A stretch of 5,576 nucleotides of DNA from Alphaproteobacteria bacterium (GTDB lineage Bacteria; Pseudomonadota; Alphaproteobacteria; CACIAM-22H2), in NCBI GenBank assembly GCA_947500965.1, contig CANMWW010000179.1:1-5576 (forward strand). The letters run 5' to 3'. Below are positions 1 to 5,079 of this stretch, piece after piece; the first letter of the stretch is position 1; every line of letters begins with the position of its first letter. The translations under genes were made by a program, and so were the position numbers. A model generated the notes under the pieces. That model was not told the DNA's origin, did not search any database, and saw only the letters and a list, made by a program, of their open reading frames with translations.

Positions 1-162
1 AAGCCCTACGGGGCGGAGCTGGTGGTCTCCGACAGCGCGGCCGAGGCCGCGGGACTCGGGCGCGAGGGCTGCAGGCTGGAGAGCACGGCCATCCGCGGGC
101 GCGCCTCCACGATCGACGTGCTGGTCTTCCAGCGGGTCGCGGACCTTCCGGCCAGGGACTGA
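1..162 (+). CDS. C-terminal end of a probable class III adenylate/guanylate cyclase (5' truncated by window)
   Basis: Only the last 53 codons are present, in frame 1, ending at TGA 160-162. The residues read KPYGAELVVSDSAAEAAGL, then after a short gap ESTAIRGRASTIDVLVFQRV. This 'L-V-V-S-x-x-x-A-x-x-A-G-L ... (V/I)RGR-x-x-x-(I/L)-x-V' layout is the usual end of class III nucleotide cyclase catalytic domains. There, a strand-helix segment is followed by the final 'RGR' beta hairpin. Such enzymes make cAMP (or cGMP) from ATP (or GTP). The metal-binding aspartates and any N-terminal sensor domain lie outside the window, so activity and membrane location cannot be judged. A Crp-family gene with an intact cyclic-nucleotide cassette lies 264 bp further on, on the opposite strand, which fits a cAMP role. 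The call rests on a short pattern, so another protein with a similar tail is possible. Confidence 0.62.
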   Translation, partial: KPYGAELVVSDSAAEAAGLGREGCRLESTAIRGRASTIDVLVFQRVADLPARD

Positions 163-311
163 CTTCCCTTTCATTGCAGCGGCTTGTCGATCGAAACTCG
201 ACTTCACGTGCAACTTGAGGAGCGGGATACGGCGCGGCTTCGACGGCCCTCGAACCGGCCGCTTGCCTTGCGACCGATCCACGGCTAAGTCACGCGCCTC
301 GCCTTCGGCCT
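163..311. other. Intergenic region upstream of tRNA-Glu
   Basis: This stretch is 149 bp with no supportable gene. It begins with a short T/C-rich run after the cyclase stop and ends at the tRNA 5' end. It contains a small inverted repeat (GTCGA 186-190 / TCGAC 198-202, 7-nt loop) with no following T-run, so it is not a convincing terminator. A weak promoter-like pair sits near the tRNA and is listed separately. Confidence 0.6.
262..290 (+). promoter_or_regulatory. Possible promoter for tRNA-Glu
   Basis: A CTTGCC element (262-267) is followed by 17 nt and then CTAAGT (285-290), about 22 nt before the mature tRNA 5' end. The spacing fits a sigma-70-type promoter, and alphaproteobacterial stable-RNA promoters often have a CTTG-type -35 element. 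The -10 match is poor, so this is a position-supported guess only. Confidence 0.25.
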
Positions 312-387
312 GTCCCCGTCGTCTAGAGGCCCAGGACACCGCCCTTTCACGGCAGTAACACGGGTTCGAATCCCGTCGGGGACGCCA
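312..387 (+). tRNA. tRNA-Glu (anticodon TTC), CCA encoded
   Basis: The full cloverleaf can be folded by eye. The acceptor stem is GTCCCCG 312-318 with CGGGGAC 377-383. The D stem is GTCT 321-324 with GGAC 334-337. The anticodon stem is 339-343 with 351-355, around the loop CTTTCAC 344-350, with anticodon TTC at 346-348. The T stem is ACGGG 360-364 with CCCGT 372-376, around the loop TTCGAAT 365-371. The discriminator is G384 and CCA 385-387 is encoded. The sequence closely resembles bacterial tRNA-Glu genes, including GTCTAGAGGCCCAGGACACC in the D arm. It decodes GAA/GAG. One oddity is a C340-A354 opposition in the second pair of the anticodon stem, where a C-G pair is usual. All other stems pair normally. 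Confidence 0.97.
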
Positions 388-399
388 CTTCCAGCCGCA

Positions 400-418
400 G
401 GCCCGCGGCCGCCGGGCC
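400..418. terminator. GC-rich hairpin between convergent tRNA-Glu and crp-like gene
   Basis: GGCCCG (400-405) and CGGGCC (413-418) form a perfect 6-bp stem with a 7-nt loop. It sits in the 38-bp gap between the tRNA 3' end and the stop of the leftward regulator gene, where a shared bidirectional terminator would be expected. Neither strand has a T-run after the stem, so it would not be a classical intrinsic terminator. In DNA this GC-rich, a stem of this length can also arise by chance. Confidence 0.3.
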
Positions 419-425
419 AGCGGTG

Positions 426-1148
426 TCAGGCGATCGAGTCCAGCGCCTCCGGCGACAGGATCTCCACCCCTCCCTTGGTCAGCCGGACCCAGCCCTCGCG
501 CTGCCAGGCCGAGAGCTGCTTGTTGGTGCTCTCGCGCGACATGCCGATCATCTGGCCGAGGTCGCGCTGGGTCACCGACACGAGCCGCGCCGGCGCCTCC
601 ACCCCCGCGCCCTGCTCGGCCGCGAGCCGCAGCAGCGCCTTGGCCAGCCTGGCCTCGAGCGGGAGGAACATCACGTCCTCGATCTGCTCGCTGGTCCGGC
701 GCATGCGCGCGCAGAGCAGCGCGATGATTCGCAGCGCGAGATCCGGGTTGCCGCGCAGGAGGGGCACGAATTCCGCACGGTCGAGCACGACCAGCTCGCA
801 GTCCGTCGCGGCGGTCGCGTCGGCCGTGCGCGGCTTGCCGTCCAGGAGCGCGATCTCGCCGAAGACCTGGCCCGCGCGCAGCATGTTCAGCACGGCTTCC
901 TTGCCGTCCGCCGTCATCGTCGAGATCCGCACCGTGCCCGAGCGTATCGCCATGAGGCTGCGGCCCTCGTCGCCGCGCGCGAAGATGACGGTGCCCTTGC
1001 GGTAGCTGGCGCGGCGCGCCTGTCCCGCGAGCATGTCGATGTCCTGGGCCGGAAGCCCGCCGAACAGCGCATGTCCCGCGAAGATCGCGCGCCGCGCCGC
1101 CGCGTCGACCGGCGCCGCGCCGCCCTTCGCTCCCGCCGACTTGCCCAT
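426..1148 (-). CDS. Crp/Fnr-family transcription regulator with cyclic-nucleotide-binding domain
   Basis: This 240-residue protein has the two-domain Crp layout and usual Crp length. Residues about 25-135 form the cNMP-binding jelly roll. Its phosphate-binding cassette reads FGEIALLDGKPRTADA (96-111), with the conserved G97-E98 and R107-T108 pair that in E. coli CRP (E72, R82-S83) contacts cAMP. A long dimerisation helix (about 136-158) follows. The C-terminal winged helix (about 185-232) has recognition helix SRESTNKQL (204-212). R205 and E206 match the CRP R180/E181 that read the TGTGA half-site, and K210 replaces R185. No FNR-type N-terminal cysteine cluster is present, so oxygen sensing through Fe-S is unlikely. 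The ATG at 1146-1148 was chosen because GGAGGG (plus-strand CCCTCC 1157-1162) lies 8 nt upstream. Longer forms from ATG 1169 or GTG 1238 lack a good ribosome site, and the longest would overlap the CRP-like operator. It converges on tRNA-Glu and diverges from the LuxR-type gene. Cyclic-nucleotide binding is inferred, not shown. Confidence 0.93.
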   Translation of the reverse strand: MGKSAGAKGGAAPVDAAARRAIFAGHALFGGLPAQDIDMLAGQARRASYRKGTVIFARGDEGRSLMAIRSGTVRISTMTADGKEAVLNMLRAGQVFGEIALLDGKPRTADATAATDCELVVLDRAEFVPLLRGNPDLALRIIALLCARMRRTSEQIEDVMFLPLEARLAKALLRLAAEQGAGVEAPARLVSVTQRDLGQMIGMSRESTNKQLSAWQREGWVRLTKGGVEILSPEALDSIA

Positions 1149-1156
1149 GCTCGCAG

Positions 1157-1162
1157 CCCTCC
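1157..1162 (-). promoter_or_regulatory. Shine-Dalgarno GGAGGG that sets the crp-like start
   Basis: On the minus strand GGAGGG is followed by 8 nt and then ATG (1148-1146). It is the only strong ribosome-binding site among the candidate starts of this frame, so it favours a 240-residue protein over the 270-residue form. Confidence 0.7.
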
Positions 1163-1223
1163 GCCTCATGCAGGTCGCGCGCGCCACGCCGTCGTCCTCG
1201 CGCGGCACGAAAAAAATGGTGCG

Positions 1224-1239
1224 CGTGAAGTACCTCACA
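1224..1239. promoter_or_regulatory. CRP-type operator CGTGAAGTACCTCACA
   Basis: The core GTGA (1225-1228), 6-nt spacer AGTACC, TCAC (1235-1238) is a perfect inverted repeat. It matches the E. coli CRP consensus TGTGA-N6-TCACA at 9 of 10 defined positions, with C for T at the first. The centre (1231.5) is 83 nt upstream of the crp-like ATG and 66 nt upstream of the LuxR-type ATG. A weak -10 (TAGCCT 1262-1267) would place the site near -42 of a rightward transcript, like a class II CRP-activated promoter. The flanking regulator keeps the CRP residues that read GTGA, so autoregulation and control of the rightward cluster are plausible inferences. It does not resemble an FNR box (TTGAT-N4-ATCAA). 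Confidence 0.6.
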
Positions 1240-1297
1240 CAGGGCGCGAGACCACCCCGAATAGCCTGCGGTCATCCATCGACCGGAGGATATACGA

Positions 1298-1915
1298 ATG
1301 CTCGACAACCTTTCGATCCGCGCCGACGCCGACGGCCAGGCCACCATCCCCGCCATCGCCTCCACCCCTGCGACCCGGCAGGCCCGCGAGCGGAGCATCC
1401 TCGCCTGCGCCATGGACTGCCTCGGCATGGCCGTACTCGTCGTCGACGGCAAGGGCAGGCCGGTCGCGGCCTCCGCGGCGGCGCATGCCAGCGGCGCGAT
1501 CGCCGGTGCGATGCGCGAGCACGCGCCGGCCCTCGCCCGCCGCGCCCGCGCCCAGGGGCGCAGGGTGGGCATGCCGGTCGAGGCCGCGGACGGCACGCGC
1601 CACTGGCTGGTCGCCGCCACCATCCCCGCATCCTGGGACGCCCTCGTGGTCATCCAGGCCATCGATGCCTCGGGGCCGGACAGGCTCGACCCCGGACTCG
1701 TGGCCGACCTCTGCGGCCTGACCCGCAGCGAGGCGGAGATCGCCTGCATGGTCGCCGACGGAATGGTGCCGAAGGCGATCGCCCGCAGGCTCGACGTCTC
1801 GCTGGCGACGGTGAAGACGCACCTGCACCGGCTCTTCCGCAAGACCGGCACGCGCGGGCAGGCGGACATCGCCCGCCGCGTCAGCAGGCTGCCCGCCGCG
1901 CCGCCGCAGTCCTGA
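1298..1915 (+). CDS. PAS-like/LuxR-HTH transcription regulator
   Basis: This is a 205-residue DNA-binding regulator. Residues about 137-197 are a LuxR/GerE-type helix-turn-helix, beginning LTRSEAEIACMVADG and continuing KAIARRLDVSLATVKTHL, then KTGTRGQADIAR. The family signature positions are present: L141-T142, E145, G155, I161-A162, L165, S168, T171-V172, H175 and K182. The N-terminal part (about 32-125) contains CLGMAVLVVDGKGRPVAAS (41-59), which looks like a degenerate PAS-type sensor fold seen in many alphaproteobacterial regulators. No conserved receiver-domain aspartate layout or autoinducer-binding domain is visible, so it is probably neither a two-component receiver protein nor a quorum-sensing LuxR. 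The start at 1298 is supported by GGAGGA (1285-1290) with 7-nt spacing. The DUF2336 gene follows after 25 nt, so the two are probably co-transcribed. The CRP-type site upstream suggests control by the divergent regulator. The ligand and targets are unknown. Confidence 0.88.
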   Translation: MLDNLSIRADADGQATIPAIASTPATRQARERSILACAMDCLGMAVLVVDGKGRPVAASAAAHASGAIAGAMREHAPALARRARAQGRRVGMPVEAADGTRHWLVAATIPASWDALVVIQAIDASGPDRLDPGLVADLCGLTRSEAEIACMVADGMVPKAIARRLDVSLATVKTHLHRLFRKTGTRGQADIARRVSRLPAAPPQS

Positions 1916-1940
1916 ACCGCTTTCGCACCGGAGCCCTCCC

Positions 1941-2267
1941 ATGGAAACCGCCGCCCTCCTCGAGATGCTGCTCTCCCGGCCCCAGGCCTTCCGCAACGAG
2001 ACCGACAGGCGGATCGTCACCCAGGTCGCGCTCGACATCGTGCGCGACGCCGACATGGCCCTGCGCCGCCGGGTCGCCGAGGCGCTCGCCACGCGCGCCG
2101 ACGCGCCGCTGGAACTCGTCCTGCGGCTCGTCCACGACGACGCCGCCATCGCGAGGCCGCTGCTGCGGGAGAGCCCGGTGCTGCGCGACGCCGACCTGAT
2201 CGAGGTCGCCCAGCACAGGACCTTCCGCCACCGCCTCGCGATCGCGATGCGGCGCGACATCTCGTAG
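1941..2267 (+). CDS. N-terminal DUF2336 fragment up to the amber codon
   Basis: If TAG terminates normally, the product is a 108-residue fragment from METAALLEML to RRDIS. It contains the first helical repeats, with LALDIVRDADMAL-like and LVHDDAAIARPLL-type HEAT-like helices, but lacks most of the conserved domain. It keeps the original ribosome site, so it is the product most likely to be made. Its stability and function are doubtful. Confidence 0.55.
   Translation: METAALLEMLLSRPQAFRNETDRRIVTQVALDIVRDADMALRRRVAEALATRADAPLELVLRLVHDDAAIARPLLRESPVLRDADLIEVAQHRTFRHRLAIAMRRDIS
2265..2267 (+). other. In-frame amber codon inside the DUF2336 gene
   Basis: The local frame reads ATC TCG TAG GAT GTC. 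Homologous sequence continues directly in the same frame after the stop, so one base substitution is enough to explain it and no frameshift is needed. No pyrrolysine machinery is visible in this window. Confidence 0.85.
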
Positions 2268-2357
2268 GATGTCTGCCGCGTACTCGTCTCGGCGGGAGAG
2301 GACGAGGTCGCGCGGGTCCTGCTCGAGAACCAGAGCGCGCGGATTCCCTACGACAGC

Positions 2358-2966
2358 ATGCAGCACCTCGTCGCGCGCGCCAGCCGCAGCGAGCGCCTGC
2401 ACGAGCCGCTCGTCGCGCGCTGGGACCTGGATCCCGGGCTCGCCGCGCGCCTGCTCGCCTTCGTCTCCGAGGGGCTGCGGCGCGAGATCCTCCGCAGCTT
2501 CGCGATCGACCCGGCCCTCGTCGACGCCGCGATCCGCAAGAGCCTGGCTGCGCTGCAGCGCGAGGAGCGCAACGCGCCCCCCTCGTCGGTCCGGAGGATG
2601 GCGGAGAGCCTGGCCTGCCGCGGCGACGAGGTCGGGACCCTGCTGGCGCTGCTGCGCAGCGGCGAGGTCTGCCTGTTCGAGGCGCTGTTCATGCGCCTGA
2701 GCGGGCTTTCGCCCTGCGTCGCGCGCCGCGTCCTCTACGAGCCCGGCGGGCGCGCGCTTGCCGTCGCCTGCGCGTCGATCGGGATGGAGAAGTGGCACTT
2801 CGCGACGATCTTCCTGCTCGTGCGCCAGGCGAGGCCGGACGACAAGCAGGTCGACCCCGCGGAACTGCGCGCCGCGATCGACTTCTTCGAATCGACCGGG
2901 CGCGAATCCGCGGAGGCGGTCATGTCCGAGCTGCGCAACCCGCAGGCGCATCGCCGGGCGGGCTGA
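2358..2966 (+). CDS. C-terminal DUF2336 fragment (possible restart)
   Basis: The first ATG after the amber codon is at 2358 and would give 202 residues holding most of the DUF2336-like sequence. No Shine-Dalgarno sequence precedes it (GGATTCCCTACGACAGC). The ATG also falls inside conserved sequence, since GEDEVARVLLENQSARIPYD comes before it. It is therefore probably an internal methionine and not a genuine start. Later parts include RRMAESLACRGDEVGTLLAL and GMEKWHFATIFLLVRQARP. Confidence 0.35.
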   Translation: MQHLVARASRSERLHEPLVARWDLDPGLAARLLAFVSEGLRREILRSFAIDPALVDAAIRKSLAALQREERNAPPSSVRRMAESLACRGDEVGTLLALLRSGEVCLFEALFMRLSGLSPCVARRVLYEPGGRALAVACASIGMEKWHFATIFLLVRQARPDDKQVDPAELRAAIDFFESTGRESAEAVMSELRNPQAHRRAG

Positions 2967-2999
2967 GACCTGCGGGGACGCGACAAGGGGGAAGTTCCG

Positions 3000-3299
3000 A
3001 TGGCCTCGCGCGCCAGCGCGGTGCATGATCCCGGTCGTTCCAGCATCCGAGCACGCCAGCGCATGTCCATGTTCCGCAAGTCAGACTCCCAGCTCGCCGT
3101 CGGCGACGTCCTCGTCGAGGCGAACCGCGAGAAGACGCACTGGCGGGTGGAGTTCCTCTTCGACGATCCCAACGGCGTCGCGCATGTGCGCCTGCGCCGC
3201 GTGGACGACTCGACGTCGGCGCGCACCTTCGCCGCCGCCGTCCTGACCAGCGACCCGCGCTTCCGCCGCGTCCCGCGCGAGGCCTCCCCGGAGGAGTGA
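3000..3299 (+). CDS. Small uncharacterised protein, third gene of the LuxR/DUF2336 cluster
   Basis: This encodes a 99-residue soluble protein with no signal peptide or membrane segment. I do not recognise a named family. Its body (from about residue 24) is MFRKSDSQLAVGDVLVEANR, then a region rich in beta-strand pattern (WRVEFLFDDPNGVAHVRLRRV), then TFAAAVLTSDPRFRRV. This suggests a small beta-rich fold. The start at 3000 is favoured by GGGGGA (2987-2992) about 7-8 nt upstream. An ATG at 3063 or 3069 is an alternative. Codons 9-18 after ATG 3000 have weaker GC third positions, and MFRKSD looks like a natural N-terminus, though neither later ATG has a good ribosome site. It follows the DUF2336 gene by 33 nt, so co-transcription is likely. 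Its stop (TGA 3297-3299) directly abuts the recJ stop on the other strand. Confidence 0.7.
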   Translation: MASRASAVHDPGRSSIRARQRMSMFRKSDSQLAVGDVLVEANREKTHWRVEFLFDDPNGVAHVRLRRVDDSTSARTFAAAVLTSDPRFRRVPREASPEE

Positions 3300-3313
3300 T
3301 CAGGCCCGCGCGG
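3273..3313. terminator. Imperfect 12-bp stem-loop spanning the convergent stop codons
   Basis: CCGCGCG (3273-3279) plus GGCCT (3281-3285) pair with AGGCC (3302-3306) plus CGCGCGG (3307-3313). This gives 12 pairs with a single bulged A3280 and a 16-nt loop (3286-3301) that holds both stop codons. The convergent genes have no spacer here, so this is the natural place for a shared terminator. Neither strand has a T-run after the stem, so a classical intrinsic mechanism is not supported. Part of the pairing may also reflect coding constraint in GC-rich DNA. Confidence 0.4.
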
Positions 3314-5078
3314 CGTCCCTGATCTCGAACTGCGCGCGCCGCATCCCGTTCCAGGTATCCGCCTTCAGCTGCCCCGCGACATGCACGGGCGGCCCGCTGC
3401 GATCCATGAGCAGCGCCTGCAGCGGCGTGTCGACCGCGCGGAAGGCGATCGCGCGCACCCGCGCGCCGGAGGCGTCGGCAAGCGTGCAGCGCACGTGCTT
3501 GGCGCCGACGATGTCCGCCTGCACGACGCTCATCGCCGCCATCGCCAGGCAGGGCGACGGATGGCCCGACCCATAGGGCCCGGCCTGCTCCAGCAGTTCC
3601 GCGAATTCCCAGGTCGCGCCGCGCGGCGCGAGCGCGGCGTCGACGAGCAGCGCACGCTCCGACGGGCCGGCGGGCGTCGCGGCGACGCGGTCCGACAGGA
3701 AGGCGCGCAGCTCGTCGAGCCGCGCATGCTCGACGGTGAAGCCCGCCGCCTGGCGATGCCCGCCGCCATCGACGAGGATGCCCTCCAGCCGCGCGGCGAT
3801 CACCGCGGCGCCTAGGTCGAAGCCCCCTGCCGATCGGCCCGATCCGCGGCCGCGGCCGCGATCGAGCGCGACGACGGCCGCCGGCGCCGCGAATTTCTCG
3901 GCCAGCCGCGCGGCGACGATGCCGATCACGCCGGGATGCCATCCCTCGCCCGCCGCGAGGATGAACCGACCGCGGCCGCCCTGCCCCTCGACCTGGGCCA
4001 GCGCCTCGGCGAGCACGGCCTGCTCGATCGCCTGGCGCTCGCGGTTGAAGTCGTCCAGGCGGCGCGCGAGCCCGGCGGCCTCCGACGGGTCCGTGCAGGT
4101 CAGCAGCCGCACGCCCAGGTCCGCCTCGCCCACGCGGCCGCCGGCATTGACCCGCGGCCCCAGCATGAAGCCGAGATGGTAGGCGCCGGGCGCCTGGTTG
4201 AGCCCGGCCACGTCGGCGAGCGCCGCGAGCCCCGGCCGCCCGCGTCGCGCCATCACCGCCAGTCCCTGGCGCACGAAGGCGCGGTTGAGCCCGCGCAGCG
4301 GCACCACGTCGCAGACCGTGCCCAGCGCGACCACGTCGAGGCGCGCGAGGAGATCGGGCTCCGGGCGGTCGCTGAAGGCGCCGCGCCGGCGCATCTCGCG
4401 GACCACGGCGACGGCGAGCAGGAAGGCGACGCCGACCGCCGCGAGATGCCCGTGGCCGGGTGGCTCGTCGAGCCGGTTCGGGTTCACCACGGCGAGCGCC
4501 GCCGGCAGGCGCGGCTCGGCGGCATGGTGGTCGACGACGATGACGTCGAGGCCCGCATCGCGCGCGGCCTCCAGCGGCGCGAAGGCAAGCGTGCCGCAGT
4601 CCACGGTCACCACGACGCGCACGCCCTCGCCGGCCAGCACGCGCATCGCCGCGGCGTTCGGGCCGTAGCCCTCCTTCATGCGGTCGGGGATGTAGACGCG
4701 TGGCGGGGCGCCGAGTTCGCCGAGCACGTCGGAGAGCAGCGCCGACGACGTCGCGCCATCGACGTCGTAGTCGCCGAAGATCGCGATGCGCTCGCCATTG
4801 CCGATCGCGTCGCAGATCCGCGTCGCCGCGGCGTCCATGTCGCGCAGGCTGGAGGGATCCGGCAGCAGGTCCCGCAGCTTCGGGGCGAGGAAGCGCTGCG
4901 CGTCCTCCGGAGCGACGCCACGCCCGGCGAGGACGCGGGCCACCGGCTCCGGGATCCCCGCGGACTGCGCGATCGCGAGCGCGGGACGATCGTAGGCCAG
5001 CCGCGCCTCCCAGCGCCGGCCGGTCGCCGAATGCTCGACCCCGAGGAACGCGGGCGCCGCGCGGGCCCCGCCCTCCAT
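3300..5078 (-). CDS. recJ: Single-stranded-DNA-specific 5'-3' exonuclease RecJ
   Basis: RecJ is a cytoplasmic nuclease that degrades single-stranded DNA 5' to 3' in RecF-pathway recombination, mismatch repair and base-excision repair. The 592-residue protein has the expected length. The DHH domain shows IAIFGDYDVDGATSS (98-112, D103/D105/D107), VTVDCG (157-162, D160), VVDHH (181-185) and LDVVALGTVCDVVPL (247-261, D248/D257), all consistent with a two-metal site. RVNAGGRVG (309-317) and GWHPGVIGIVAARL (379-392) follow. The DHHA1 domain carries GSGRSAGGFDLGAAV (412-426) and DGGGHRQAAGFTV (437-449). A C-terminal OB-like region ends about residue 590. The start ATG at 5078 lies 1 nt after the glpX stop (TGA-C-ATG), and the N-terminal FLGVEHSATGRRWEAR is typical of alphaproteobacterial RecJ. 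The ribosome site is weak, so translational coupling to glpX is likely. No key residue appears to be missing. Confidence 0.98.
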   Translation of the reverse strand: MEGGARAAPAFLGVEHSATGRRWEARLAYDRPALAIAQSAGIPEPVARVLAGRGVAPEDAQRFLAPKLRDLLPDPSSLRDMDAAATRICDAIGNGERIAIFGDYDVDGATSSALLSDVLGELGAPPRVYIPDRMKEGYGPNAAAMRVLAGEGVRVVVTVDCGTLAFAPLEAARDAGLDVIVVDHHAAEPRLPAALAVVNPNRLDEPPGHGHLAAVGVAFLLAVAVVREMRRRGAFSDRPEPDLLARLDVVALGTVCDVVPLRGLNRAFVRQGLAVMARRGRPGLAALADVAGLNQAPGAYHLGFMLGPRVNAGGRVGEADLGVRLLTCTDPSEAAGLARRLDDFNRERQAIEQAVLAEALAQVEGQGGRGRFILAAGEGWHPGVIGIVAARLAEKFAAPAAVVALDRGRGRGSGRSAGGFDLGAAVIAARLEGILVDGGGHRQAAGFTVEHARLDELRAFLSDRVAATPAGPSERALLVDAALAPRGATWEFAELLEQAGPYGSGHPSPCLAMAAMSVVQADIVGAKHVRCTLADASGARVRAIAFRAVDTPLQALLMDRSGPPVHVAGQLKADTWNGMRRAQFEIRDAARA

Positions 5079-5079
5079 G

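Larger units (their letters stand above)
1149..1297. promoter_or_regulatory. Divergent control region between the crp-like and LuxR-type genes
   Basis: This region of 149 bp separates two oppositely directed regulator genes and must hold promoters for both. Features seen are the crp-like ribosome site (1157-1162), an A-tract (1210-1216), a CRP-type palindrome (1224-1239), a weak -10-like TAGCCT (1262-1267) for the rightward gene, and the ribosome site GGAGGA (1285-1290). No convincing promoter for the leftward gene could be picked by eye. Confidence 0.75.
1941..2966 (+). pseudogene. DUF2336-family gene interrupted by one in-frame TAG codon
   Basis: Two open stretches, 1941-2267 and 2268-2966, lie in the same frame and are separated only by TAG at 2265-2267 (codon 109). 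Read through, they give about 341 residues of helical, Arg/Leu/Ala-rich, HEAT-like sequence of the alphaproteobacterial DUF2336 family, whose function is unknown. Family-like segments lie on both sides of the stop: LLRESPVLRDADLIEVAQHR before it, and GEDEVARVLLENQSARI then FVSEGLRREILRSFAIDP after it. The 30 codons after TAG and before the next ATG keep strong coding bias (26 of 30 end in G or C). That stretch has no stop or good internal start, so the two parts were one gene. A GAG-to-TAG change is the simplest origin, since Glu would fit the family pattern after IS. The start at 1941 has GGAG (1930-1933) with 7-nt spacing. It is the second gene of the LuxR-type cluster. It could be a recent pseudogene, a sequencing or assembly error, or, less likely, a suppressed stop. 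Confidence 0.8.

Noticed and set aside
186..202. Small inverted repeat GTCGA/TCGAC after the cyclase as a terminator
   Set aside because: The stem is only 5 bp and no T-run follows, so it is likely chance.
301..309. GCC-TTC-GGC mini-hairpin just before the tRNA
   Set aside because: A 3-bp stem with a 3-nt loop is too weak to count, and the flanking bases do not extend it.
312..387. tRNA-Glu as an integration site for a mobile element
   Set aside because: No integrase gene or repeat of the tRNA 3' end is present in the window.
1149..1238. N-terminal extension of the Crp-like protein from GTG 1238
   Set aside because: There is no ribosome site there and the start would sit in the CRP-type operator. 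ATG 1148 has GGAGGG at good spacing and gives a normal-length protein.
1224..1239. FNR-type box
   Set aside because: The half-sites are GTGA/TCAC with 6-nt spacing, not TTGAT-N4-ATCAA, and the regulator lacks Fe-S cysteines.
423..1721. 432-codon open frame on the + strand across the crp-like gene and into the LuxR-type gene
   Set aside because: It overlaps two well-supported genes in the wrong frame or strand, and its product is Arg/Pro-rich with no domain.
1235..2260. 341-codon open frame on the - strand opposite the LuxR-type and DUF2336 genes
   Set aside because: Its Ser/Arg- and Gly-rich translation has no family pattern, while the + strand encodes recognisable domains with good ribosome sites.
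2265..2267. Pyrrolysine or selenocysteine recoding
   Set aside because: Selenocysteine uses TGA, not TAG. No pyrrolysine genes are visible, and the codon occupies an ordinary helical position where Glu fits, so a nonsense change is simpler.
1881..3026. 381-codon open frame on the - strand across the DUF2336 gene
   Set aside because: It is an antisense shadow. It does not explain the sequence better than the DUF2336 frame, which matches family patterns on both sides of the amber codon.
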